In this document: piece by piece, positions 49,782 through 60,319 of the stretch
How positions within the stretch are numbered: the first letter of the stretch is position 1
Layout: each line of letters starts with the position of its first letter
Assembly (NCBI GenBank): GCA_000469685.2
Contig: LS997563.1
Location: 13,739,440-13,803,439, forward strand
Length of the DNA: 64,000 bases
Source: Haemonchus contortus
Taxonomy: Eukaryota > Nematoda > Chromadorea > Rhabditida > Trichostrongylidae
Direction: 5' to 3'
Position numbers and translations under genes: made by a program
The notes under the pieces: generated by a model
Told to the model about the DNA's origin: nothing
Databases searched by the model: none
Seen by the model: only the letters and a program-made list of their open reading frames with translations

Positions 49782-50423
49782 GTCAGTTGGTTTGGTGGTC
49801 GACAATCTCTCGTTGAAACCCTTGTGTCCGGTAAAAAAATTAACGACTGCAATGTAATTAGACTTTGAAGAGTGATTTGGGACTATTGGGGGTCATTGGA
49901 ACGGTAGATGGGATGGGAATCTTGAAGGAACACAAAATTGGTTGCAGCCTTCATTTCCTGACATTGAAGGTCCAAGGCGACTAATTAAATTTCACCGCAT
50001 GTTTCCACCATGACCCTCCTGAGGACCTTGACAGGAAAGCACGAACTTCCCGAACATTACCCGAGCTGGACCTTCACCAGTTCAGCGGCAACGAAGGGCC
50101 AGCCAGTGTTTATATGTGCTTTTACGGAAAATGATACCTCAGCGCCTCTTTGGTGAGCTGCAGCTGTGCCTCTAAGAAAAGGCTGTCATGGTCTGTTTTC
50201 GTTGCTGTAAACATTTCCTTTTCAAGGGGAGACTATTAAGTCTCAGAGCGTAGTCCTCTCAGAAGTGCAAACACATCAACGAAAGGCATGGAGGGGTAGA
50301 CTCCCACCACAAACTCGAAGCCAACCTTCATTTCGGTCCGAGAAATCCTGCAGTCATGCGCATTACTGCTAGCAAATTGAGGCTTCAGAAGTCAAGATGA
50401 TCAGCTGAATATAGCCAGGGATT

Positions 50424-51145
50424 GCAAAAAGTCTCAAAGTCTTTGGGCATTGATCAATCCTGTTTAGGGACGCTGCCCAGAATTTGACTCTCATTCAGAA
50501 TCGTAGTGGTGTACTGAATGCGGTATGTGGTCTATATACAGGGGTGCCCAAAAAAAGAGACACTTTCACTGCTCGGCTTGTACCACCAATGTAATCGAAC
50601 TTTATTAAATTCTGACTGAATAATACCACCAGCAAAATCAACAACACATTGTACTCTATCACGGAATTCTTCAATGGCCTTCCGCATGAACGAAATCAAA
50701 AGTTTTTGCCATGCAAATTTGATGCGTCGTCTGAGGTCGGCGAGGCTCGTCTTTCACGACATCGCAGACCATTGCGGAGTTGTCGGGGCTAGAGGAAGTC
50801 AGCGGTCTTCCAGATCCTAAGCGACGATGCCCAGGAATCTGTCCGTGAGGGACTCGACTGAGAAAGTTGCGTATCTGCTTGTTGCCGACCGATATCCCAT
50901 AAGTCGTCTTGAGCGCGTCCGCAATGGCAGACGGCTTCATATTTTGATGCCGCTATAGGAACCCCACGAGTTCCTGCTTCCTTTCATCAAGCAACATTCT
51001 TAGTACAATTTACCCAATCACATTCTTCTGCTGCTTCAATCGGTGCGACGTATTCCGCCCTGGATTAGGCCCCATGCATAGTGTCTCTTTTTTTGGAGCA
51101 CCCCTGTACACAATGATTTCCGGTGGCTAGCCGAACTTTACATAG
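50424..51145 (-). mobile_element. SINE split by a mariner-like element
   Basis: SINE sequence at 50424-50538 (tail ttgggcattgatcaatcctg, then actctcattcagaatcgtag and gtatgtggtctata) is continued at 51109-51145 by cacaatgatttccggtggct and agccgaactttac. In intact copies these blocks are adjacent (gtggcctatacaatgacttg). The head half of the SINE is missing beyond 51145. Confidence 0.85.
50539..51106 (-). mobile_element. Tc1/mariner-like internally deleted element, 568 bp
   Basis: The terminal inverted repeats are about 27 bp with two or three differences, left CAGGGGTGCCCAAAAAAAGA and right complement CAGGGGTGCTCCAAAAAAAG. They are flanked by the TA duplication at 50537-50538 and 51107-51108. 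The minus strand encodes an 89-codon remnant (50671-50940) with a helix-turn-helix-like start (KPSAIADALKTTYG), the segment HRRLGSGRPL with the GRP linker typical of Tc1/mariner transposases, and then a shifted end. The catalytic DDE/D domain is absent, so the copy depended on another element to move. Confidence 0.88.
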
Positions 51146-52018
51146 CGTGACTGTCGTGAACCTCTTCCAATCCCACCTTTAGTTTCGAGTCTTTGTGCTC
51201 CCAGGAGTCCCTCTATGCGAAAGCAATCCGTGAGCTAAGAAATGATATCCTCCCCCGTTCTTCGACCGGGAAATCGAATCCAACGCTGAAGTGTGTGGTC
51301 TAGTAATGGATTCAGCCTTACACAGAGGCTGCATTTGCAATGCGGCAGCTCCGCTTTCAATTTTGAAGAATCTGAAAATGCATAGAGAACCGAATGGATG
51401 AGAAGCTACCTCTCATCTTTGGCGTAAGCTGGAAATTACCATATTTGATTGACTTAATAAATCTTATGCTCGCAGCAGAACTCGAACATTCCTTTCGAAA
51501 TACCATCCTCAAATGTGTCCTTAGGCTATTTGGTTGAAAATTTGTTATGAACACTGGCGATTAGCTCTTTCATGCACTTCCCAAAATGTCAATCATCCAT
51601 ATGACACACATTACGTAGGGCTTCATGTTGTCTCGCATTGGGTGGAAGCCTTTTCATTATACAGGTTTTCATGAGGATTTATCATTCGGGATGGTGTTTT
51701 TCCCAAAAATTGTTCCCTACGTGCTCCCAAGGAAGGTAACACTGTTGTATTATTTCTTTATATTATTTCACATTAAAGTTGAATCTATCAAAATAAAAAA
51801 TTGAGCTTTTCTCTGAAATTTTTCGCCCTTTGAATTAGCCCGTTCTTTAGAAGAAGTTTAGAATTAGGTGTGAACGTCCATAACTTTGAGTTGGGTTCCC
51901 TGGCCATTGAAGCAACGACATTGAAGTTTCCCTGGCCCCGTAAAAATTGGCTGAAAAGAAATGAAAAGGGATTTTTAATTTATGTAATCCGATCTTTACA
52001 AAAAATTTGGCATTTCAG

Positions 52019-52100
52019 GGTCGAAAATCAGGATCCGTCATCATTTCCCGATAATATTTACGAAAGAGCTCAAGCACATGTTTACCGATTGATGGAGAAG
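52019..52100 (+). CDS. RGS gene exon, helices 6-7 of the RGS domain
   Basis: The exon follows the acceptor ggcatttcag and ends MEK|GTTTGT in phase 0. The first G completes Arg; 27 residues follow, VENQDPSSFPDNIYERAQ then AHVYRLMEK. The AQ-x-x-x-Y-x-LMEK pattern is the hallmark of the C-terminal half of RGS domains; the Leu corresponds to L159 of RGS4. The donor GTTTGT is less common than GTAAGT but acceptable in nematodes. Confidence 0.93.
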
Positions 52101-52152
52101 GTTTGTTTTGAAGTTCTTCAATGATGCGTTCATGGGAAGTCGGGTGATCGCT

Positions 52153-52708
52153 TCACTGAAACATAAAGTAGTTCGGGTGGGTGAATGATTGAGTTGGGGT
52201 GTTCCGAGTCCTTCTGCGATTCTTGGATGTTAAGAAGCGATGCCGCGGCACATCTGCCGGACATTTATTAGTAATGGGCGTACTACGATTACATCTCTCC
52301 GTTTTGGGCCTATTTTTACGGTTTTGACCGTGATCTAGGTTGGGTTGTAATTGTACTAGATTGGCCTCGGTCCTCCCCTTTACTTGCGTTGCTGCTGGAG
52401 TTGGGATCGCTATAGGAACATTCTCCAGTCCAGGTTGACTAAAAAAGTCGGACGTTCTACAGTAGCATCCGGTTGTATAATTCTTTTCGAAGCAACGCAA
52501 CCATGAAATGCTGAAATACCCATCAGCTAGGTCCTGCCGAGCTGAGAGTATCGACAAACTCTGCAGCTTCGTCAGTCAGAATGCTTTGATGGGGAATCGC
52601 TCCTTTTCCTGCGTGCCTCTTAAGCAGATGTTTACACATACGGCTTAACAACATCGCAGCGCATGTCTTCGCTGCCGCTAGGGATTTCAGTGGTGGGCTC
52701 AGTCCCAC
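52153..52708 (-). pseudogene. Antisense frameshifted open frame of unknown type
   Basis: Two minus-strand frames overlap at 52523-52557, so that a single shift would link them into about 180 codons. The 5' part reads GLSPPLKSLAAAKTCAAMLL with Cys and His residues after it; the 3' part is basic and proline-rich with PITNKCPADVPRHRFLT. The composition recalls a nucleic-acid-binding ORF of a retrotransposon, but I recognise no family. It sits in an RGS intron. Confidence 0.25.
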
Positions 52709-53274
52709 TGGTAAATACTGACTTATGGATACAAGTCACTGGCAAGCTTCAGACTATATGTTAAGTGCGAACAAATGCGGTCAGAGCAACATCAAAGAGA
52801 ATCAGGTCCCACGCTTTGACCAGCTTCTTGTGTTCACCCTAACCATTTCACTTGAAATGGTGGCCCCTGGTCAAAGTATAAATTCCATCTACATTGTCAT
52901 ATAAGAAGCCCTGCGTGGGAGAGCGTTTTTCCTAGAGGGTCTGTGTGTTTTATGTAGCGGAAGTCACTATGTAATCCGAGTCGTAGTCTGGTGAGGCCCG
53001 GCTAACTGCTTTAAGCAAATGTCCCATGTCCAATCCTCGATTTTTTCTACCTTACTTCAACTTCTGGTTAAAAGCTTCACCTCAATTCTGATGACGACAA
53101 GCGTCACTAAACAGCTGCTCTACCCACGTAGCTGATTACCCTCGAACTATGGAAGTTTCAGACTGCTTCGTTCCATATGAGTCCGTACCTCAGTTGGTCA
53201 CAGTGGCGTTATTTTTATGCCCTAAGATCAGTGATAGTTGCGATTTCTGACCTCATTGATTTCAACGATTTCAG

Positions 53275-53382
53275 GATTGTTTCTCACGTTTTGTGCACAC
53301 GCCAGCTTATAAAGAAGTGGCCAAGAAGATGGGTCTACCGCAAACGTTCCGATTCAATTCTGAGAAAATTTCACCAGCCTAG
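53275..53382 (+). CDS. RGS gene last coding exon
   Basis: After the acceptor caacgatttcag the exon encodes 35 residues, starting DCFSRFVHTPAYKEVAKK and ending EKISPA, then TAG at 53380-53382. DCFSRF corresponds to the conserved D-S-Y-x-R-F of RGS proteins; Asp and Arg are the equivalents of D163 and R167 of RGS4, which contact switch I of G-alpha. The protein stops about 20 residues after the domain, as in small RGS proteins without extra domains. The whole protein should act as a GTPase-activating protein for heterotrimeric G-alpha subunits at the plasma membrane. The subfamily (R4- or RZ-like) cannot be settled by eye. Confidence 0.93.
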   Translation, partial: DCFSRFVHTPAYKEVAKKMGLPQTFRFNSEKISPA

Positions 53383-54195
53383 CCTGTTAACTGCTGTCGT
53401 TCCTCTACACTTCATTTTTCTGTACCTGCTTTCTATGGAAAATCTCTCCATCTTCGAAGCACTAGCAGTCGTCTTGTCCTTCTCTCTTCTTCCTCAATAG
53501 TATTTCATTTATTTCTGATGTTTTCTTATAAATTTGATTCCGAATTCGATGGACCACAAACTCGAGAGCCTTTTGTTATGTTTTACGGTATATTGTGCGC
53601 TGAGTAGTTTCCTATATTTAGCAAAACCTCTGCTTATTACCGCTAATTGAGATTTGCGCCCGTTGTTCGTGACAGCTGAGCATGCGGTCGCGTGCGGCTC
53701 ACTTGATGAATGTGTCGCGTGCTGCGAGCACGGTTCAATTCGTGGTGGTACTTGCATGTCAAGCTTCTTTTACTTCCTGTAGCCAATCTCAAGCAGTTTT
53801 TTTTTTTACATTTGAAAACAACGTTAACTTATTTATAGAGCCTATTGATTTATTCTAGGGATAACCGATTGATCTCAAAAAAGTCGTTCCCGTTACAAAT
53901 TACTTCAATTATGCGGACTGATATTAGATTGGTGCCGTTAGAGTTTTGATATGTCTGCTGTACACGTTTCATTTTGCTTTTACGCTGTACTACTGTAAGA
54001 TGTTCCATTCGTTGTACCAATAGATCATTCGAAATTCACCTTTCAGCACAAATGTCGTGCAATATTCCGTGTCGTGACGCTTCATTACTACCTTCCTTTG
54101 TAAGAATCGAGTTGTCATTGTAATTGTCTTCTTTTGCCCAACGGGTTACCTCATAAGCACATTGTAGTTTAGATTGTGAAACCAGGATCAATTTC

Positions 54196-54201
54196 AATAA
54201 A
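54196..54201 (+). promoter_or_regulatory. Candidate polyadenylation signal of the RGS gene
   Basis: AATAAA in cttcaataaaat-like context (tttcaataaaatttataat) is the first canonical hexamer I see after the RGS stop, giving a 3' UTR of about 0.8 kb. Variants closer to the stop could be used instead. Confidence 0.35.
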
Positions 54202-54439
54202 ATTTATAATTTTTTGATATCATTTACAGCACAGATATGGTTTTGCTAGGCAGAGACGAATTGTTTTGCCATTGCAGTATCTAACTAGAAGGAACAACAA
54301 GCGCCTCTTCCTATTTTTGGTGATAACAATGCATGCATCGCTTTTTTCTGAAGAAGAGCCCAGTGAATTTAGAATTTGGCAGGTTTAAATAATCTCATCA
54401 GTGCTCAGACAGAGCTGTGTGAGGTGGACATGAGACTTT

Positions 54440-54715
54440 CTCTTCTCCCTATCGTCAATGCCGCGCCGTAACAGAGCCCGTAGTTCCTTCTTTCATGGCA
54501 TCTTCTGCCGTTATCTTAGTTCCGGCAAGGTCTTTTTGATCACCTCTGGCCACTTTTTCTTGAGGGCTTCTCGTAGTTTTTTCCCTCCACTTGAACCTCG
54601 AATTCCGTTGGTTTTCTCACTGGGTGATTCTGTGCCCCTTCTCGATAAGCCTGTATACCTTTGCAGTACTGCTATCTCATCATCACGGGGCTAAGCCGGT
54701 CTGCATTTCCGGCTC
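54440..54715 (-). pseudogene. Possible transposon ORF remnant
   Basis: On the minus strand a basic, helical-looking stretch reads RYTGLSRRGTESPSEKTNG then GKKLREALKKKWPEVIKK, with the frame continuing after a shift as ITAEDAMKEGTTG. The coherence across a single shift suggests a decayed coding sequence rather than chance. No family was recognised. Confidence 0.3.
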
Positions 54716-55019
54716 GGTCCGTTCAGTCGCGCCTAACCGCAAGACCATCAGTGCATTGTCATTTCATCGGAGTAGGGCTGCCTTTCTTGATTTTTCTTAC
54801 AGACGAGCACTAGCTGTCAAAGAGCATTGTTTGTCACACCACTAACGGTTACACCTTTGAGCATTCTAGAACAAGCCGGTCAAGTGAAGTCAGTGGAGCA
54901 TAGAAACGACAATAAGCAAACACATCATAAGGTCAAAGTAGCCATACAAACTGAAGATGGCTCGTTTCGCCTCTTCACTAGACGAATCGCCGACTCCACC
55001 TTCCCCTGAGGCTCATCAG

Positions 55020-56360
55020 TGGATTGGGTTAGTGGAAAAAGTAATGGGTAAAAGTATTGTTTGAATCAAGTACAGGAATGATTATGAAGTTATATATTGA
55101 AAATGCTCATTATGTGTCAGAATTACATTAACTAAATAGGTAATTTTATTTAAAGTATATTTAATAAAAACTTGTAACATAAGCTTACTTCTAAATATGC
55201 GCCTAACTATTCTAATGATTACGCATTCTTATTTGTGCCCAATTTTCAGAAGAATTTCCATCATTTCTTTTATCTTTGTGGTGTTTCCATATTAGGACAT
55301 GTATTAGTAATTCTCAATACTTCTATGTATATAACAGAGGTTTCATTGGTATTAGAGATACTAGTATCGCAGTTAGGAAATCTGGTGACATTGAAGCTGA
55401 AATCATCAGTTTTGTTGCATAGTTGGTACTGATCTTATAATTAATTATTTTATATTCGAATCGGAATAATTACTTTTTCTCTCACCCGAGTGGGTTTTTT
55501 GAGTTTAGGTGTATTTTTGTATATTAAAAAAATTGCTCTTCAATATCTTACTGATAAACCGTCCAAATATCTGATTGGGATGAACAGCTTATTCTTATTG
55601 AGTTTCTGGCCTTTCGAATGATCACAATTCATTACTGAAGGAGTCAGATACACTAGGAGAGTTCTGGAGTTGCCTCCTTGTAGCACACATTTTGCCTGTT
55701 TATAAATACTATTTCCGAAGGTACAAAAAGTGTCTGTATAAAAACGTTATTCTTCTAGATATATCTAGTTAGTTTTATATCTGTGCCGTCTGCTTAAAAA
55801 AACGTGGTACCCACTAGTTACTATCATAGTCTTGTTAGCACTACTGAAGCAAATTTTAAGTAGTTTAACATAATATTTATAACGAGATTGTAGTTTAGAT
55901 TTGTGAACATATCAGTAAAATCAGCAGCGTATAGCCTGGGACTGTCATAGGTAAAAGAACTAAGCTGATCACTAATATTGATATTATTTATAACCAATAT
56001 TTTTTTAGTTCCGTTTCTAATTTGTATAACTGTGGTGTAACTGATAAAGTGTTTTTTCATAATCATAGAAAAGTGTGTAACTCTCAAGCTAAAGGTTTAA
56101 TGCTGCAGTTATGAGCACCTGTCATAAATTTAAGTTTGACACGACCCTAATGTAACCTCGGAAAAGCATGAATAATGGGGAGATTCGATTCCGAAGCTAT
56201 AGCGGCTTATTACAAACACAAGGAAATTTGTGTTTTAGCATCATGGATATTTATTATTGCATTGAATAAGTACGTAAGCTTTATGAGATTCTCATGAAAT
56301 ATGTTTTACTAATTGTGCTATATTTAATGCCCATTTCCTCCATCGTAATGCTCAAATAAG
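55020..56360. other. AT-rich gene-free block
   Basis: Base composition is clearly more AT-rich than elsewhere, with no open frame of interest, no SINE, and no repeat array visible. It adjoins the 3' end of the RTE element. Confidence 0.6.
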
Positions 56361-56382
56361 GTTTTTTACAAACGATCACCTG

Positions 56383-57150
56383 TCACCTGTCGTCCCGTTG
56401 ATCATCGACTTCCTCGAGCGGGCGCCAGTAACGTCTCCATTCGTCCCTGTTACGAGCCAGAGTGGTCCAATGAATCGCTCCAGGGACACGAGGTTCAACA
56501 TTCCTTTCGTTCAGAGCTTTCGTGAAGAAGTCTGACCATCTCGTTGGCGGCCTTCCTGGAGTTCGTTTGATGTCCCGAGGGATCCAGTCAGTAACCGCCC
56601 CGTCCAACCGTCACGGTCATTCGTTCGTTGACGGAGCTTGGAACTCCGGATTCCCTTTTGCACTTGCGTGTATAGGGAAATTCCGAGCATCGTCCTTTCC
56701 AAAGCGCGTTGCGCAACGCTGACAGCATGCTCATCCTGCTTTCGTAGAGTCCAAGTCTCTGAGGCGTACGTCAAAGCAGGAAGAACAGCAGTGTCGAAAA
56801 GGTGAGCGCGGAGCCGGATATTCTTTGTCTTCTTCACTACTCCCTCGATATTCTTAAATGCTCCCCACGCAGCGCGTTTCCTTCTGCACAGCTCCGGAGC
56901 TAGGTCGTTCATCATATTGACTTCCCGACCTAGATACACATAGCTAGAGCATTCGGAGATATTCTTTCCGTTTAGCGTGAAGGGAGCATCAGGTACCAAA
57001 CCGTTTTTCATGAACATCGTCTTCGTTAAGTTCAGTGTCAATCCGATCTTTCCACAAGCATTGTCAAACTCGGCCAGCATTCGTTCCGCCTGCTCGATGT
57101 TCGGTGTTATGAGAACGATGTCGTCTGCAAAGCGGATGGAGGAGGTGATG
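56383..57150 (-). pseudogene. RTE reverse transcriptase, motif C to C-terminus
   Basis: The segment carries RFADDIVLITPNIEQA (motif C FADD), GLTLNLTKT (motif D), YVYLGREVN, and TYASETWTLRKQDEHAV. Near 56590 another shift separates it from the last 74 codons, which read [20 protein letters not shown] then RWSDFF and end DDQRDDR at 56383. The C-terminal [15 protein letters not shown] segment is typical of nematode RTE elements. Confidence 0.88.
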
Positions 57151-57324
57151 GAGGAAGCGGCCGTCGACCTTCACTCCCAAGTCTTCCCATTCCAAATGAC
57201 GCATGATAGTCTCGAGGGCGGCACTGAAAAGTTTGGGCGAAATAGTATCGCCTTGCCGGACACCTCTCTTCACGTTGACAATGACTTCCTTATAGAATGG
57301 TGAAATCCTGGTCGTGAAGCTCAC
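57064..57324 (-). pseudogene. RTE reverse transcriptase, motif B segment
   Basis: In a different frame from its upstream neighbour this part encodes KRGVRQGDTISPKLFSAAL (motif B) and VKVDGRFLHHL. A short duplication of a CTCCAT-type segment near 57145 throws the frame off just before motif C. Confidence 0.85.
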
Positions 57325-58330
57325 GAAGCATCCTTATATATTGCGTAGGAACACCCTGGTTGCCCAGGGCTTCAATTACCGCTTCTGTCTCAACGGTGTC
57401 AAAGGCTTTCTTCAAGTCGATAAACGTAAGACATAGCGGCATTTTGTACTCTCGCGATACTTCAATGAGCCTTGTTAGGGTGTGGATATGATCGATTGTA
57501 CTGAACCCTCTCCGAAACCCTGCTTGCTCGCATGGCTGTCCTTCATCTAATATTCTGCCAATCCTGTTTAGGATGACACGAGTGAAAAGCTTGTAGATTA
57601 CGGACAGCAGGCAGATTGGGCGATAATTGCCAATATCGTCAGGATCTCCCTTTTTGTACAGCAACACAGTCTTGCTAGTTTTCCACGACGTGGGCACTTT
57701 GCATTCCGACAGGTACCGTGTGAAGAGCCTAGCCAGAGTTTTGATGATGACTGGTGGTATACTCTTCAGATGTTCTGGTTTGATCCTATCGGGACCGGGC
57801 GCTGTACAGTTCTTCATCGACGTGATGGCATGTCGTATTTCGGAAGGGAGAACCGAAGGAGCGATATATTCGCCTTGCCTAAGATGGTGAGTAGGCAGGT
57901 AGACGTGGCTGTCGAAGAGATCCGAGTAGAAGTCGTAGATGACCTTCTCCATTGCCCTCCGGGATGCAGTAACGGTTCCGTCCGGACGACGAAGGGAGGT
58001 CATCTTGGTCTTGTAATTGACGAAGCTCCGTCGGGCTTTGCGAATGCTCTTTCCGGCCTCGGCGGCTTCGTCCATGACTGCTGCTCTTCTCTCTTTCAAA
58101 TTTTCCTTCGTCGCTTCTCTGCATAGCTTCGCAAGTTCGGACGTTCGTTGATAATTCCCTGCAGCTCGCGCGATTCCACGCTGGCGCATCAGCTCGAGAG
58201 TCTCCGAAGAGAGTCGTCTCTTGGCTACTTGTAGACTCTCTGCTGTCGTAGCACTATCGTGAAGATGCTCGACGAGCCGGTTGTATTCTTCGTCGATGTT
58301 GTCGATAGGAATCCTCCCATTTACTCGCAA
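57290..58330 (-). pseudogene. RTE reverse transcriptase, N-terminal and palm part
   Basis: The 346-codon frame includes a linker of Arg/Glu-rich helices and then reverse transcriptase blocks: NCTAPGPDRIKPEHLKS, KTSKTVLLYKKGDPDD with GNYRPICLL, EQAGFRRGFSTIDHI, and motif A LTFIDLKKAFDTVE with its catalytic Asp. It ends prematurely at 57290 because of a shift; the true continuation is in the frame starting FTTRISPFYKEVIV at about 57318. Confidence 0.9.
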
Positions 58331-59144
58331 GGGAAGCGAAGCTGTCCCAGTTGATGGAGGTCTTGGGGCTTCGTTTCCGAAACTTCATAGCTCTCTCCCC
58401 ACGCACTGAGAAGCAGAATCTAGCGCGGAGGAGACGGTGGTCCGATCCCGTGTAGAACTTCGGAACAACAGCGACGTCGGTCAGGCAAAATCTCCGATTG
58501 AAGATGATGTGGTCTATTTCATTATGGAACCGTCCACCAGGTGACTCCCATGTCCATCTTAAATGAGAGGGCTTCTGGAACTGCGAGTTACCATGGATGG
58601 TGTGGGTCGTCATGATAAACTCGGACAGCCTTTCACCCTGCTCATTCCATTCCACTCCGTGAGTCCCGATGTGAAGCTCTTCAGCCGTTCTTCTGGGGCC
58701 AATCTTGGCGTTAAAATCACCGACGTTGACCATGAAGAAAGTGTGGTCTTCTCTGTAGAGTCTCTCCAGATCCATATAGAACGCTTCCAACTTCTCTTCT
58801 TCGTAGCTTGATGTTGGTGCGTAAGCAACGAAGATGGTTAGAGCTGGGGTTGAGCCACATCTTCTTAATCGCAAACGTCCGATTCGGGTTGTTAAGCTTT
58901 CGTACGAATCGATGTTCATGGCCAAGTGCGTATTGACGAGGACACCTACGCCGCCGACGCCTCTACTGTCGCATGTTCCAGGGAACAGTTCTTCTCCAGT
59001 CTCAAATACAGCGTGCAGCGGGCGATGCCTTCTCATCTCGGTCAGTCCGATGACGTCGTACTTGATCTTCCTAGCTTGCATCATCAGGTCTTCAATACAC
59101 GCTTCCGATGCAAGCGTCCGTGCGTTGAAAGTACAGATCGCCAT
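58254..59144 (-). pseudogene. RTE endonuclease domain
   Basis: The 296-codon frame starts MAICTFNARTLASEA and shows the endonuclease/exonuclease/phosphatase motifs in order: FNART, GLTEMRRHR (catalytic Glu), VAYAPTS, VGDFNAKIG (Asp and Asn), ESPGGRFHNEIDHI and GSDHRLLRA (Asp-His pair). It nicks target DNA to prime reverse transcription. The frame is lost around 58300 where KWEDS should continue into the reverse transcriptase part. All catalytic residues I can check are present. Confidence 0.9.
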
Positions 59145-59640
59145 CCTAGTCCTTCTCCTTTTGGGCAGCCTGTTTTGGCCCTGAGATTTTAGCAGCCTCT
59201 CCCGGTCCTACCCAACGCTGCCGTATTGGGGGCTCCCTCAGGTTCAGGGGAATGAGGCCCATTTCTATTACTGTTTTTGGCGTGAAGATACCCAACGTGC
59301 AGCTTGCCAGGCTCTGACGTGGGGGCTATTGACTTCGGGGGCTTGCCAGGCTATCCCGAAGTGGACAAGGGGCTTTGTTTTTGGAGGCGGCCCCGAATCG
59401 CCTCCCAGATACTTCCCAGCGTGACTTGTTCGTCACTCGAATGCAAGCTTTTGGCCGAGTCGATGGGCAGGATACCAACTGCACCCACAGACTCTCCACA
59501 CACGTATGCATGGATCGCTTGCGAGAAACAGAGGGTATATCGACCCAGCACAGCAGAATCAAGGAGTCCATCCCCTGAATCCACCTGCGTCTCTGGGAAA
59601 GTACTGGTGACTTTTGGTCGGCTATTAGTTCCCCTATCCG

Positions 59641-60300
59641 CCCCTATAGTTTACAAACTATACCGTAATTATTTCCTGCCTTGTACGAAAAACAGAATAC
59701 ATGTTCATTTGATATTGCTCAACAATTCTATATGGGTAACACTTTCTTCTACTGGCTATGTTGCTATGTCTACTGTTAGTTTAGTTGTTATGTTTGTTTT
59801 ATTAACAGTTGCTCCACAAATTTATTATAGCAAGAGTATAAATGTTTCTCAGTAGATCTATATAATAGCCGTTGTCTTGTGATACCATTCTCTCTTCTAC
59901 ACTTTGTTCCTTTTCCAGTATAGATTGAGTTTATCTTCTTTAACAACGCTTAAATCTCCCTTTATAACATGTTCAGATTCTTCATTCAGATATTTCTTGA
60001 GAGAACCATTATTGCAGTCGCGACTGTTCTCATTGCATAGTTATTTTATGATAGGGTTGTAATAATCGACAGATAATGTTCAGAACACGAAATTCAACAG
60101 AGGACTAATAGAGCATGCAAGATTTATTCGAAACAAACCAATGCTTATGCCTATAAGTAAAAGTCTCACGTTGTTGCTGCTCCTCTTTAGAATAACGACC
60201 CACTGAAGGTTCAACTGATAGGCAACCAAAGCCCTGAATGGTAGCCCTGAATTTTTATCCCCTCAAAATTAGTACTGTTAGTCGGTTCCTATCACTGCGC
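59641..60300. other. AT-rich gene-free stretch
   Basis: Nothing recognised. The composition resembles the block at 55.0-56.4 kb on the other side of the RTE element, so the element may have inserted into one AT-rich region. Confidence 0.45.
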
Positions 60301-60319
60301 TTACACTTCTTGTCGAATG

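Larger units (their letters stand above)
49782..52018 (+). other. Intron of the RGS gene (2.2 kb) with nested transposons
   Basis: The intron contains a minus-strand SINE split by a 568-bp mariner-like element (50424-51145). The rest shows no feature. Confidence 0.85.
56365..59640 (-). mobile_element. RTE-clade LINE, near full length but inactivated
   Basis: The minus strand carries the RTE layout: a 5' leader (about 59145-59640), an apurinic-type endonuclease, a reverse transcriptase and a short 3' end (ggtgatcgtttgtaaaaaacc near 56360-56380). The coding region is broken by about four frameshifts (near 58300, 57300, 57145 and 56590) with few stop codons, so the insertion is fairly young but dead. 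The outer limits are estimates; no target-site duplication was identified. Confidence 0.85.

Noticed and set aside
57627..58126. Plus-strand frames opposite the RTE reverse transcriptase
   Set aside because: They are shadows of the minus-strand coding region.
59304..59855. 183-codon plus-strand open frame
   Set aside because: It lies antisense to the RTE 5' leader and extends into AT-rich flank; no motif.
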